In this document: positions 35,051-52,175 of the stretch, piece by piece
How the letters are laid out: every line of letters begins with the position of its first letter
Position numbering within the stretch: position 1 is the first letter of the stretch
NCBI GenBank assembly: GCA_958450365.1
Contig: CAUEEP010000927.1
Coordinates: forward strand, 1,355,001 to 1,419,000
DNA: 64,000 bases
Source of the DNA: Mesorhabditis belari
Lineage: Eukaryota > Nematoda > Chromadorea > Rhabditida > Rhabditidae
Reading direction: 5' to 3'
Notes under the pieces: generated by a model
Told to the model about the DNA's origin: nothing
Database searches by the model: none
What the model saw: only the letters and a program-made list of their open reading frames with translations
Translations under genes and position numbers: made by a program

Positions 35051-38000
35051 TTAATATCCGGATGGCCATTGACCGGGTGGTGGTTGTTGTGCACTTTGTT
35101 GTCCTTGTGATGGTATCATGTATTGGCTTTGGCCCATCATCGATTGTCCCTGTTGTCCCATCATCATTTGACCTGTAATATCTGTTATTCATTGGAATAG
35201 GTCTTTAGTTTGGATTCAAAATGCTATTGCTTTGTGGATATCCTAGGATCAATTTGTCCAAGCAAAGTCAAGCCAAAAGCCAACAAATAGCTTAGCTTTG
35301 GCTGAAAGCCAAGCTGATATATTTGACCTGTAATATCTATTATTCATTGGAATAGGTCTTTAGTTTGCATTACAGACGGCATTACATACGTTTGCATTAC
35401 TTTAGATTACATTACAGACTGCGGCATTTATAGTGTTGCGCTTAGTGCATCTTTTTCGCCTTCTAAGACATTACATTAACCTGAAAAATAATAATTAATC
35501 ACAAAATGCGTAATTTAACATAGAATAGAAGAACCGTAATGTTTTTTTAATGACTTTGACAACCCTAGCCAAGCAGTACAAAAAATGTTATGCGAGACGA
35601 TGCTGAAACACAATTAAATTCAACTTTGGGTTCTCTATAATCGTCTTTTTTCCGTCTTTTTCTGCATTAATACATTTTTCGATTTAATTACTATAAAAGT
35701 GGTGCTTTTTGAGCTTTATTATTGCTAAATGCGAGGTTATCTTGGCTAACAAAAATAGCACACTTTGACAAATTATTGGGTTGTCCAGTTATGAATGCGC
35801 GTTTTTTACTATTTTGTAAATTTCTCAAGATACCGAAATCAAGAAAAAGATATATATGAGTATTATTCGGAAGCTGAAGATCTCCTCTACATTTTGATAT
35901 AAAAAGCTTTTGAATTTGTCCAGCTTTTGGGCAAATTGACTGCACAGAAGAAGAGGTGGCCAAAAAAATGGAAGGGTGCCTTTGGATCAAGTTTTGGCTC
36001 CGCTCAGACTGAGTTAACCGTTTGATGTTTGACCAATAGATACAGTGGCGGACATAAACTTATCACACCCCAAAATAATTTCTTATTTCTCCTCTAACTT
36101 TTTTTCTAAACAACCCTTTGAGCTAAAAGTTGGTTTAGACACGTAAAAACAAACATATTTTAATATTTTAAGTCAAAAAACTAAATATCTCTGATGAAAA
36201 ACTTTTTTTGAACTTTTTTATTATAAACTCGAACGACATTGACTTATCACACCTCATAAAAACAACACAAAACATTAAAATTTCGTTTTTATTTTGGGTT
36301 TTTTTCCGACTTTTGAATCTAATCTCATTAAAACTCTTTCTAGGTATATGGGAAAGAAGAAGCAAATTTCGTTGGAGAAAAGGGAGGACGTTCTTCGTCT
36401 TCACCGCCAACAGAAGAGTCAGAAAGAAATTGGGAGTGTTTTGGGAATCGATCGGACCACGGTCAACAAAATTTTGGCTCTACACTGTCGGACGGGATCG
36501 CTCGAAGCAAAAAAAGAATAAGGGAGCCTTACGAAAAACCACTCAACGAGACGACAATCGGATTCTCGAGCTCTCCAAGGCGGACCCATTCAAGACGGCG
36601 GTCGACATTCATGCGGAGTTGCCAAGAAACGTTAAGGATTCGATCTCTCCACGGACAGTCCAACGGCGCCTAAACCATGCCAACCGATTTGGTCGTCGTC
36701 CTGCTCACAAACCGCTCATTTCCGCAAAGAATCGGAAGCGTCGAGTGAAGTTCGCCAAGGACCACGTTAAATGGACTAAGCAACAGTGGCAAAATGTGCT
36801 TTTCAGCGACGAGTCCAAGTTCAACTTGTTTGGAAGTGATGGAATTCAATATGTGAGACGTCCTCCCAATAAAAGATTCGACCCGAAATATATTTTACCG
36901 GCTGTTAAATATGGGGGCGGAAGTGTGACTATTTGGGGTGGCTTTTCGGCTCGCGGATTGGTGGCGCTGAAACGAATCGACGGGATCATGGATCAATTTG
37001 TCTACTTGGATATCTTACAGAACCATATGTTACCGTCTGCTACTCGGTTCATGCCTCCAAACTTCATATACCAGCAAGACAACGATCCTAAGCACAAAGC
37101 ACGCCGCGTCACTCAATGGTTCACCCAACAAGGGCTGCAAGTGATGGACTGGCCCAGTCAAAGTCCGGATCTCAACCCAATCGAACACCTGTGGGATGTG
37201 CTTGAGAGGAGTTGCAAAGGGTATAAGACTAAAAATGCTCAAGAGAAATTCGACTTATTGGTCAAGAAATGGACCGAGATCCCTCAAGCCACACTAGACA
37301 CACTCATCGAATCCATGCAACGTCGGTGTGCTGCACTGATTGCTTCAAAAGGATTCCCAACGAAGTATTAAGTTTTTGTTCCCGTTTTGATTTATCAGCC
37401 GTTGTTTTTGGGTAGTTTTTAATAGCTTTTTGTGTTGTTTTTATGAGGTGTGATAAGTCAATGTCGTTCGAGTTTATAATAAAAAAGTTCAAAAAAAGTT
37501 TTTCATCAGAGATATTTAGTTTTTTGACTTAAAATATTAAAATATGTTTGTTTTTACGTGTCTAAACCAACTTTTAGCTCAAAGGGTTGTTTAGAAAAAA
37601 AAGTTAGAGGAGAAATAAGAAATTATTTTGGAGTGTGATAAGTTTATGTCCGCCACTGTATATCAATACAACTTTTTTAAAATATAACAATTTCAGAGCA
37701 TCTTTACTTTTCTTTTCTTTTCTGGGCGGTTATTTTACAGCATAAAACTCGAGGAATAGCTAAACTGGAATTTTTTTTTTCGAAAACGATCTCTCCCTTT
37801 GTGCAGTCAATTTCCCAAAAAATTCAATGAATTCAAAAACTTTTTTATTCCAAAATGTAGAGGAGATCTTCAGCTTTCGAATGATATATAACACTCATCT
37901 ACATCTGTTCGATATCTTGAGAAATTTACAAAATAGTAAAAACGCGCATTCATAATTGGACAACCCAATATAACTTTGCTTACAATTAGAAATAATATAA

Positions 38001-41000
38001 AATAATAATGTTATCTTTTTCTACAGTCTTAAAGATGACAATTTAAGCTTTCAAATGGTACAAAGCTTGATTGGATCATTCAAATTCATTTTGATGAAAA
38101 ACAATCGACAAATCAATTGACAAGGAGCCGATCTCAAGGTCAAGTTGGCTTTGATTTCCCAAGGTTTGAATTTGATTGAATCAATCAGCTTCTATTTTAT
38201 ATCATTCGAAAGCTTGAAATGTACAACATGTAGCTTGAAATGTAGCTAACAAGATCTTCAGCTTTCGAATGATATATAACACTCATATACATCTGTTCGA
38301 TATCTTGAGAAATTTACAAAATAGTAAAAAACGCGCATTCATAACTGGACAACCCAATACATTTTTCTTTTGAGAGCAGCAATCACGTTTAAAATTTTAT
38401 ATTAAATTTATATTAAAAAAAGTTTTAAATTCTTCAACAAGCTCATAAATCTAGTTAAAAAATGTTCGTAGATTTGAAATATCTAAATGAAAAAGCTGTC
38501 AACTCTTTTGGTTTTTGAGAAAATGATTCTTTTGTAGAGCTGTAACACTGTAAAAGCCGTACTTTATAAAATTGCCCAAAATTTGCTATTTCTGGATCAA
38601 ATATCAAAAATTCTCCAGACAAAGTCAAAGCCAAAATCAAGCTAAAAAGCTAGCATATACAGCTTGGCTTTGCCTGAAAGGTAAAAGACTGAAAAAGTGA
38701 TTTAACCCTGTGACATCATGAGTGGCTGTCCACTGTTACAGATCATTTGACCTGTAATATCTATTATTCATTGGAATAGGTCTTTAGTTTGCATTAAAAA
38801 TGCTATTGCTTTGTGGATCAAATCTCCTAGGACCAATTTGTCCAAGCAAAGTCAAGCCAAAACCCAACAAATAGCTTGGCTTTGGCTGAAAGCCAAGCTG
38901 ATAAAGTGATTTCATTAACCTTGTGACATCATGAGTGGTTGTCCACTGTAGCCCATATCATTTCTCATCATTTGTGGGTTCCCGGGTTGGTTCATCATCG
39001 AATCTAAATTTTACATCACTTTGGCAAAACTGGAAACACCCTTTCTACTTTCTACTACTTTTCTTTCAAACTTTCAAAACTCACTAATTTGTTGTTGATA
39101 TCCTTGCGGGGCGACGGGTTGTTGATACTGTTGCTGGGGCGGTGGTTGATTTCCATACATCTGTCTGGTCATTTGTCCCATTGGTCCTTGTTGTCCTCCT
39201 TGCATTCCACCCATCGGCCCAACGCCTGGCTCCATTTTCGGCTGATTCATCATCAGATTTTGGGACTTTACTGGGTTTTGCATCATGCCTAAAAGTTAAT
39301 GGTTATAGTAGACTTCGGAAAACAAAACTTAACCAAAACCAAAACCACCAAAATCAAAACCATAACAAAACCAAAACCAAAACAAACCAAAACCAAAACT
39401 AACCAAAACTCGCCAATATCTCGCGACTGGGAGGAGCTAGCGAAAATCTGTTTGCAGATTTGAAATCAGCATCCAAAAATCTATCCCATAGGCTATTTTT
39501 TGTTTCGAAATTTCGAGGTCGTGTTTTGGTCCTTTTTTCGGCCGCGAGATTTTGTGGAGTGAGAAAAAGTGAAAGGCAAATTTGCATTTTACAATTTTAA
39601 ATTTACATGTTAATTTATATGCAAACTGAGTTTTGGTGTTTTGGTTTTGGTTTTGGTTTTGGTTTTGGTCTGTTTTGGTTTTGGCTTTGTTTGCCGAACT
39701 CTAGGTTATAGAGATGTTAAAATATAGTTCTGCTATTGTATTTTAAAGCCATAAAATGCTAAAAATTGACCTGTATCGTGAAGACATTTGAACCTATTCA
39801 TCAAAGAACAAACCAGGGTTTTGCATTTGTTGCATCATTGGTTGCATCTGAGTTTGCATAGATTGTTGAATATTTTGTTGAGGATAAGAGTTCATATTTG
39901 AATTGTCGCTTCCACTGGGCATCTGGAAATTTGATATTTGCATAAAAGGATGCAATTTGCATACAAATTTGCATAACTTTACTTACCGGTTGATTGTTTT
40001 GTGGTCCCTGATTGGCCATCCGCATTTTCTTGGGATTGGGCGCTTCGGATCCCTCGAGATTGCTGACATTGTCCTGCAAGTCAAGCCATGGATTTTATTT
40101 TCCAGCTTTTATACTGTAGTTACTATTCAAAAGGTAAAGCTTCAAAAGATATTGTGACAATAAACGATTCCAAACGATTCCAATCCGGAACGATTCCACT
40201 CACTGAGATCACTTGTGGCTGCGTTTGATTCGTTTTCTTGTCCTCATCACATTCCATCGCCTCTCGCTTTGGATAGGGAATCTCCATGCCTTTGAAAACG
40301 TCTTCAGTCGGTTTCGGATCTTCCTAGAATTGAAAATTTATTATTTTTAAAATATTTTCGATACTTCTAGCATTTCAAATATGTTTACCTTGAAATACGG
40401 ATCATCCATCGCTTCTTTACAAGTGATTCTCCTCTCCGGGTCCATTCGCAACAATTTCGTTAACAACTTGAAATCTCGGCCATCAGATTGAATGTGCTTT
40501 TCTTGAAAATATACATGGAGGGCACAATTGGCAAACCTGAAGAATTCTTTCAATTACAAAAATATCACTGGTTTTCGAGAAAAACGAATCCAAAGTTTGT
40601 TTGGCAAACCGCGACGGGGTTCGCTTGCCCCCAGTGAGTACCAAACTGTGACTAACTCCAGAACTTTGTTAGCTCAGGCTTGTTTAAACCTTGCCTTGTT
40701 TTAAGATCTTAAATCACTACTTAAATATATTATCTTTAACTTAAAACCAAGATTTTCTATTTACTCACATTTTTTTATTCTGAAAATCCTGATCAAGTCG
40801 TTTCCATTCGGGCATTTTCTTCAAATCCGGCCAATCGCTTTCAGTAGGGAAGCCCATCACGTTGAATATTCTTTAAATATGTCTAGTAAATTCGAAAATT
40901 CAGAAATTAGTGACCCACCTTCTCAGTTGTTCTTGATGATACGGGCTTTGTGCTTTAATGTCTTCCTCTTTACAATAGAAAACTGGTTCAGCGGTGAGCA

Positions 41001-42541
41001 ACTCGGCAAAGATGCATCCAATCGCCCAGACATCAATAGCCTGTAAAAGTTAAAGATTGTTTGCAAATAAATCAAATGACTCACTTTTGTGTAATGCTTA
41101 GCGCCAAGTAGTAGCTCGGGAGCTCGATACCAAAATGTCACGACAACCGGGTCTAGCTCGGCTAGCGGTTTCAATGGGTTGTGGAAAACTCTCGCGAAAC
41201 CCATATCGGCGATTTTGACCCTGGAAATGGAAACTTGGTAAAGAGATCTGGATTTGACTGTAGAATAGACTGCTTCTTCAGTTTGCCGTATTTTCTCTAA
41301 TAGTAGTGCACCTGGGCGTCGCCTAAATTACTCGAAATCTCGAAAACCGCTTATCAGAACCTATCGATGTGGGGTCGGAAAATGTCGCCGACGATGAGAT
41401 CTAGTGGGGGATTTGAGTGTTGAGCTTCTGAGAAAACTTCGAAACTGTAGAATAGTCATCAACTCGACGGGGTGCACTACTATTAGAGAGAATACGGTAC
41501 TTTACTCTTTTCCTAGTTCTAAATCGCAAGCCAGTCAACGGAAGTCCAAGCTCTGTGCCAGACTTCAACTAAACCTCTTTTCCTGCTTGATTTCAGAATT
41601 CTTTCAACCTCAAAACCCCACCTTCCCTAGATTTTAGATATATCAAACGTCAAGCAATACTTGACTTCAGATTCATCTTTGCAAATGATCACTCCAAATC
41701 CCACCTTCCCCTTTGTACACCCGGTCCTTCGCCCATCACAAGAATATTCGCCGGTTTAAGATCTCTGTGCAATATCCAATTCTGATGCAAGTAGTGAATT
41801 CCATCGAGAATCTGATAGAGAATCGATTTGACCATCCCTCGGGAGACATTAACAGGGATTTTTTGGTTCTCATGCCTGAAATGTAGCTACCGTAAACTCA
41901 AGTTTGTATATTTTTACCTCTATGATGTTTTATAATGTGCCATAAATCGTGTTCGGCATAGTCCAAGAGGAGCCAAACTTTGCGCTCTTTTGTTAAAAAA
42001 ACCCGTTGCAATCGGATGAGATTTGGGTGTCTAAAGTAAATCAATAAGAAGAGTTGGATATAAATTTGAATATTTAGAATTCCAAGTAGCTAACAAACTG
42101 ACTTGAGTTCTCTTAACAAAGCGATCTCTCTGCAAGCGCTCATTGTGAATTGTTGATTCCCTTCGATCAACTTCAGAGCATATTCCTGCAATTTTTATAT
42201 AGTTAGATCAAAAAATTTTGTTTTAAATTTCAAAATCTAGACTTATTCAAGCCCAAGCACTTACTTTATTTGGGTACATTTTCATAGAAGCTGGGGATTT
42301 GGGTGTTGCTTTATACACATGTCCATAGGTACCTCGACCCACCTGAAAGGGCAGAAAGGCTTACAAAAAGGTCAAAACTGTGCCTAGTTGCTGTTTTGGA
42401 TTAATCGCTTTTTAGATTCTTTATCACTTTTAGCAAATAAACCTTTGATCCCTCGAAATTGAACAAATCCTCGACATGTTCCCTTCTCTGATTGAGCTCC
42501 TCTCTGAATGAGAAGTCGATCATTGTGCGATTATCGCCCAT
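35051..42541 (-). CDS. cdk-8: Mediator kinase CDK-8, copy 1, with one frameshift
   Basis: Fifteen exons (minus): 42541-42443, 42342-42265, 42185-42103, 42030-41918, 41875-41705, 41220-41085, 41040-40919, 40870-40769, 40536-40389, 40323-40204, 40073-39987, 39922-39814, 39288-39085, 39003-38920, 35172-35051. Motifs in order: [12 protein letters not shown] glycine loop, EYALKLIEG lysine, [14 protein letters not shown] (cyclin C-facing helix), [11 protein letters not shown] (the CDK8/19 variant of DFG), [19 protein letters not shown] Met/Gln-rich tail follows, as in nematode CDK-8. Family role: nuclear Mediator kinase module with cyclin C. The exons sum to 1778 nt, one short of a frame: exon 5 has six A's (41859-41864) where seven would keep frame with copies 2 and 3. 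This could be a pseudogene or a sequence error. Unlike the others, it has an intron between the glycine loop and the lysine exon. The last intron is swollen to 3.7 kb by nested transposons. Confidence 0.88.
36043..37658. mobile_element. Tc1-like transposon, 1616 bp, 230-bp TIRs
   Basis: TA at 36041-36042 and 37659-37660 flank an element starting CAGTGGCGGACATAAACTTA. Inverted repeats of about 230 bp (36043-36272 and 37429-37658) are almost identical, differing for example at CCCC versus CTCC near the tip. This indicates a recent insertion. It carries one transposase gene with a frameshift, and it landed inside a mariner-like MITE in the last intron of cdk-8 copy 1. Confidence 0.95.
36348..37371 (+). 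pseudogene. Tc1-family DD34E transposase, frameshifted
   Basis: The start [20 protein letters not shown] leads into an HTH region ([19 protein letters not shown]). At the seven-A run 36509-36515 the frame shifts: the first frame stops at 36521 and the second continues from [18 protein letters not shown] to the TAA at 37369. The catalytic triad is intact: [14 protein letters not shown] and NPIEHLWD, with 34 residues between the second Asp and the Glu. [13 protein letters not shown] motif typical of the family is present. A single base would restore frame, so this is either a very young defect or a base-calling error. Family role: cut-and-paste transposition into TA. Confidence 0.92.
38250..38357. 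mobile_element. Half copy of the mariner-like MITE
   Basis: AGATCTTCAGCTTTCGAATG through ACTGGACAACCCAA repeats the right arm of the element ending at 37968, 390 bp further on. It also ends at TA. The other half is missing. Confidence 0.8.
38700..38919 (-). repeat. Extra copies of the cdk-8 exon 14/15 junction region
   Basis: The block CCTGTAATATCTATTATTCA plus GGAATAGGTCTTTAGTTTGC occurs at 35173, about 35324 and 38751, each carrying a copy of the last-exon acceptor. At 38705-38750 a fragment of exon 14 (GACATCATGAGTGGCTGTCC) is joined to a fragment of exon 15. The last intron was therefore tandemly duplicated before or while the transposons arrived. Confidence 0.7.
39309..39703. mobile_element. 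hAT-like MITE with 8-bp target duplication
   Basis: A 395-bp element in intron 12 of cdk-8 copy 1 has TIRs TAGACTTCGGAAAACAAA and TAGAGTTCGGCAAACAAA (right end, complement). The direct repeat GGTTATAG occurs at 39301-39308 and 39704-39711. Copy 3 has the unoccupied site, with a single GGTTATAG at 54731. Inner arms are AACCAAAACC repeats facing GGTTTTGGTT repeats. An 8-bp duplication is the hAT-superfamily hallmark. Confidence 0.88.
41286..41497. mobile_element. MITE family 1 copy in cdk-8 copy 1 intron 5
   Basis: About 212 bp with the family TIRs. Copies 2 and 3 lack it at the equivalent place (after GCAGTTTG), so it arrived after the duplication. Confidence 0.85.
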
Positions 42542-43870
42542 CACACGATTAAATTAGCTTTCTTATTAAATCATCACTAAAAGATTGAAGATTTACAAAA
42601 TTATCTATACAATACCAGAAATAAAAGTGATGTTGAACAGAAGTTTGAGATCAAAAGGAGCATATCACTCTGGAATACTGTTTAGGGGTCAGTTCAACAA
42701 AACTGGAAACTTCAAACCACACTCTGGAATACTGTTTAGCGGTCAGTTCAACAAAACTCGAAACTTCAAAAGACTCAAAATCAAGTCAAAAGGCTTTTCC
42801 TAGATAAAATTTGATTATTTCTGTATTTAATCTAAATTATTTTTGTTCTTTCAACAATGATGTAAACAGGTAACAATCACAAAGTAAAAAGAAGTCCAAG
42901 ATTCCATCAAAAAGCTCTCAAAATTTTAATTTCAACTAATTAACTTACAAAATAAATCGAGATCTCGGAGAAAGATTCAAAGAAGGGGGAAGGAAGTGTG
43001 TGCAATGGAAAGGACACAAAGAAGGGAATGGAGGGGAAGAGAGGGGAAGAGAGGGGGAGAGAGGGGGAGAGAGGGGAAGAGAGGGGAAGAGAGGGGAAGA
43101 GAGGGGAAGAGAAGGGTAGAGAGGGGAAGAGAAGGGGAGAGAGGGGAAGAGAAGGGGAGAGAGGGGAAGAGAAGGGTAGAGAGGGGAAGAGAGGGAAAGA
43201 GAGGGGAAGGGAGGGGAAGAGAGTGGAAGAGAAGGAAAGAGTGGAGAGAAAGGGCTTAGGGAAAGGGAAATAATAAGATAATTGGGGAGATTTTGAGAAA
43301 ATGGAAAAAAGATGAAGAGAATTAGGGAAGACTTAGAGAAGTGGAGACAACGGGCAACGCGCCAACCCTCGCTCGACTCTCAAGTAGCGATCAGCTGCGA
43401 ACAAGAAGGAAAGAATGGAAAAGAAAAGAAACAAAAAGAGTTCGTTGACTTGCCTTTTCCTTTCTTTTCTTTTCTTCTTTTCTTTGTCTCTTGCTTGTGC
43501 AAAGTCGTGGAACGCACTTCGACCGTTCGAAATGGGACTTTGTCGTTACGCAAGGAAAAAGGAAGTTTGAGAGTCCATGAAAGGTTAAAAAGTCAGTCAA
43601 AACTTTTGTTTATAATAAGAAAATGAAATTTAATTCAAATTTTTATGTAAAATGATTAAGTTTATGAACTCTGAGGGTTACAATAATAAATTTGATTCAG
43701 AAGAAATTCTCTGACCCTTTTTCTTTATATTTTTGAGTATGCAAACTGTTTTTCTCTTAATTCTGATGAAATCAAGGCTAATCTGTAGGTTTTCTTAGTA
43801 CCCCGCTATCAGAAAAGTAATCAGCAATTTAAAGCACAAAACCTTATTGAAATTAAGTATTGCTTTGAGA
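42542..43870. other. Upstream region of cdk-8 copy 1 with GA minisatellite
   Basis: The 5' flank of copy 1 contains a 45-bp direct repeat (CACTCTGGAATACTGTTTAG, near 42670 and 42720). At 43018-43250 a purine minisatellite of unit GAGAGGGGAA, about 23 copies, is open in several frames by composition. No gene is recognised to 43.87 kb. Confidence 0.6.
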
Positions 43871-43872
43871 TA

Positions 43873-44107
43873 CACTACTGGACAATGAAATATCATATTT
43901 GAAAAAACACTTTCGCACTTTCGCGCGTCTGTAACTCCCTTGTTTTTGAGTTTAAACTATTAGTGTTATACATTTTTTGAAAGCTCTTTTCAAGGGCTAC
44001 ACAATGGTAATATTAATATTTAGCAATACGGTAAAGACAAGGGAGTTACAGACGCGCGAAAGTGCGAAAGTGTTTTTTCAAATATGATATTTCATTGTTC
44101 AGTAGTG
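43873..44107. mobile_element. MITE family 3 copy, complete
   Basis: 235 bp, TA on both sides, TIRs CACTACTGGACAATGAAATA. It differs from 14217-14449 at only a few sites. Confidence 0.9.
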
Positions 44108-44187
44108 TAGAACCGATTACTTCAGAACTGATTTGATGTATTGTCTATTTCTTTTTTTTAAATATTCGTTATTCTTTAGTGAACAAA

Positions 44188-44584
44188 ATGCGTGTCGACA
44201 ATCATATCCATCTTCGCCATATCATGCTCTACCACTTCGAAAAGGGATGGTCTGCCGCAGAGTCGTTTCGCGATCTCAAAGAACTGGAGAAGCCCCAACG
44301 GACTACCACGTCAATCGATCGCTCAAAAATTGGCAAACAAATAAGATCTACAACGATTTGGATGACTTGATAGACGATGTTAAAGCGTGGATTGCCTCCA
44401 AAGATCGTTTATTCTTCGCTCGTGGAATCGATCGTCTTCCAAGCAAATGGCAATCAGTTATTGATGTAGGCGGTGAATATGCTCCAGAATAATCAATTAA
44501 ACATATTTTTCTAACTATTTATGTTATTTTTTGTTAAATAAAATCATTTATAAAAGAAGTCCGGATAATTATGCATCAACCCAA
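44188..44584 (+). pseudogene. Internally deleted mariner transposase relic
   Basis: ATG begins MRVDNHIHLRHIMLYHFEKG plus WSAAESFRDL, a mariner transposase N-terminus. Within about 30 codons the frame switches to the family C-terminus: TDYHVNRSLKNWQTNKIY, DDLIDDVKAWIASK, RGIDRLPSKW and GEYAPE, stop near 44490. The whole catalytic middle is gone. A mariner-type terminus (TTGGGTTGATGCATAATTAT, complement) ends at 44584 next to TA; no left terminus is visible, perhaps lost to the adjoining MITE. Confidence 0.85.
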
Positions 44585-44702
44585 TAGTTTTGAAGTAGGT
44601 TATCTTATAACTTACTAACTAGTCTCTTCTTAGACTTTTATAGCTGGTATTTTCAGTCAACAATCCATGCAGTCGATTCCCTTTTGGTCCTTAAATGGTC
44701 AT

Positions 44703-44857
44703 CAATCTAAATATTAATATTACCATTGTGTAGCCCTTGAAAAGAGCTTTTAAAAAATGTATAACACTAATAGTTTAAACTCAAAGACAAGGGAGTTACA
44801 GACGCGCGAAAGTGCAAAAGTGTTTTTTCAAATATGATATTTCATTGTCCAGTAGTG
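44703..44857. mobile_element. Half copy of MITE family 3
   Basis: This is the inverted match of the left two thirds of 43873-44107, ending CAGTAGTG/TA. The mariner relic is therefore flanked on both sides by family-3 sequence. Confidence 0.8.
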
Positions 44858-45552
44858 TATGTTCTTAACGTTAAAAGACTTTTGTTCATGACTGTAGATT
44901 AAGATAAGTTGATGCTTATCTTAATGAACTTAAAGCTTAAACTTAATCACTTTACATACAAATTTCAATTAAATTCCAATGAACAAAAATCTTTTAACGT
45001 TCAAATTGTCTAGTTTATAAGTTTTGATTCGTTAATGGGATTGACTGGAATTCAAGATTGACTGGAATTTAGAGTTGGACTGTAAGAAAATGCTGTCTAG
45101 ATCTTGTCAATTACTGAATTTTAAACAGTGAATAAACTCTTTTACAATAAAAGAATCATTGCTGATAACTCACATTAATTTAAAGCTTTGGTTTTGTATT
45201 TAAAATGTTTAATAACTTCAGCTGAAGTTGGCAAATTTTTTGTCTTTAAACAAGACGAGACTTTATAAACGAATAATAGATTAGAATGTAGAAAATATGA
45301 AGATCTTGATTCCTTTGGGAATTTCAGTGGCATGGTCAACTCTGTCTAGTGTTAATTGATGAATTTTCTTTGTAAAATTATTCTTTATTGAAGCTCTGTG
45401 AATAAGAAAAATGGCTAACACCCGAGAAAAAGAAAACTGTAAAAGAGAGAGAGTCAAACAACCAAACATCGTAATGAGAACCAGTGAAATGAAAGAGAGA
45501 AAAAAGACAATGTCCTAAAACTAGATACGATTAAAAAAAATTGATACAGACT

Positions 45553-46154
45553 ACCGTAAATACTGTAATTGGACCCCACCCCCATAATGACGGTGCGGAG
45601 CGTTGCGTAGTCTAGCTTTGGGCGCGTTTTTCTCGACACTGGTTTATGCTACAATGCGCGCTTAGATATCAAAAAATAGCTGCAATCCAGGGATATTTTT
45701 TGATATCAAAGACGCATTTTTGATACCAAAGATAGTGACGGTGCGGAGCGTTGCGTAGTCTAGCTTTGGACGCGTTTTTCTCGACACTGATTTATGCTAC
45801 AATGCGCGCTTAGGTATCAAAAAAATAGCTGAAATTCAGGGCTATTTTTTGATACCAAAGATAGCCCATTGACAGTACAAGCGCTTTGAAAAAAATGAAA
45901 TACTAAAAAGTTTTTGCGACTACGCGACTGCACGAGGGGGGTACTATTATAGTCTAGCTTTGAACGAGTTTTTCTCAATACTGGTTTATGCTACAATGCG
46001 CGCTTAGGTATCAAAAAATAGCCCTGAATTTCAGCTATTTTTTGATACCAAAGACGCATTTTTTGAAAGTACAGGCGCCTTGAAAAAAATGAAATACTAA
46101 AAAACTTTTGCGACTACGCGGCTGTATGAGAGGGTACTATTACAGTATTTACGG
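45553..46154. mobile_element. Compound MITE family 2 element with internal repeats
   Basis: The ends CCGTAAATACTG and CAGTATTTACGG border 602 bp, more than twice the single copy at 18775-19040. The core (GTAGTCTAGCTTTG, TTTTTCTCGACACTG, TGCTACAATGCGCGCTTAG) is repeated three times. This may be two or three elements merged by recombination. Confidence 0.8.
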
Positions 46155-46627
46155 TAAGTATAAAATTGAATAAGAATCAAGAAAATAGGGATATCAGAAT
46201 ATTATGCTAAAAGGTATTTAGGAAAGAAATTGGATAACTGATCGATAAGCCAAAATTCATCATTGAAAGCTATTTGCTTGAATCTTTCTAGCATCATTTA
46301 ACGATCTGGGATTAAAACTCAGCTTTCCCCTATTTCTTGGATCTTTCTACCGTAATCATCGATCAAGAAAAGCCAAGATTAGTCATTAAAAGTAATTTTA
46401 TGAAACTTTCTACCGTAAACCTTATCGATCAGTTTCTATTTTGCACTATCCGCTTTTGTTATTCAAAATTGTTATTCAAAAACCGTTTCTAGAGCCTCCA
46501 AGAAAATCACAAATTTTGGATCACTGAAAGGAAGAAAAAAAACCGTTTAACGGAAATACGAAAGCCCAACTACCGGTGAATGAAAATATGTCTATAACAA
46601 TAACAAGACAAATAGTATTACTGTAAC

Positions 46628-52098
<5,471 letters not shown>

Positions 52099-52175
52099 CT
52101 TGCAACAAGTCAAATAATCGTTTTCGAAAGCATTAGATGAGTCTGATCGCTGTGGATTGTTGCGATTGGGCGTTG

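Larger units (their letters stand above)
35776..37968. mobile_element. Mariner-like MITE interrupted by a Tc1 element
   Basis: The left end TA/TTGGGTTGTCCAGTTATGAA and right end TTGGACAACCCAA/TA form a TA-flanked element. Its internal arms (TACAAAATAGTAAAAACGCG and GAAGATCTCCTCTACATTTT) are inverted copies. Removing the Tc1 insertion leaves about 575 bp. No transposase was seen in its own sequence. Confidence 0.82.

Noticed and set aside
34441..35192. Minus-strand frames repeated at 53584-54244
   Set aside because: They recur only because the cdk-8 3' flank is duplicated. The one beginning MNNRYYR is an out-of-frame reading of the true last exon.
36168..36410. Minus-strand frame over the left Tc1 end (and its mirror at 37304-37492)
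   Set aside because: Both share one peptide because they lie in the inverted repeats; no independent gene.
42996..43273. Glu/Arg/Gly-rich frames (EGKRGEERGR)
   Set aside because: Simple GAGAGGGGAA repeat.
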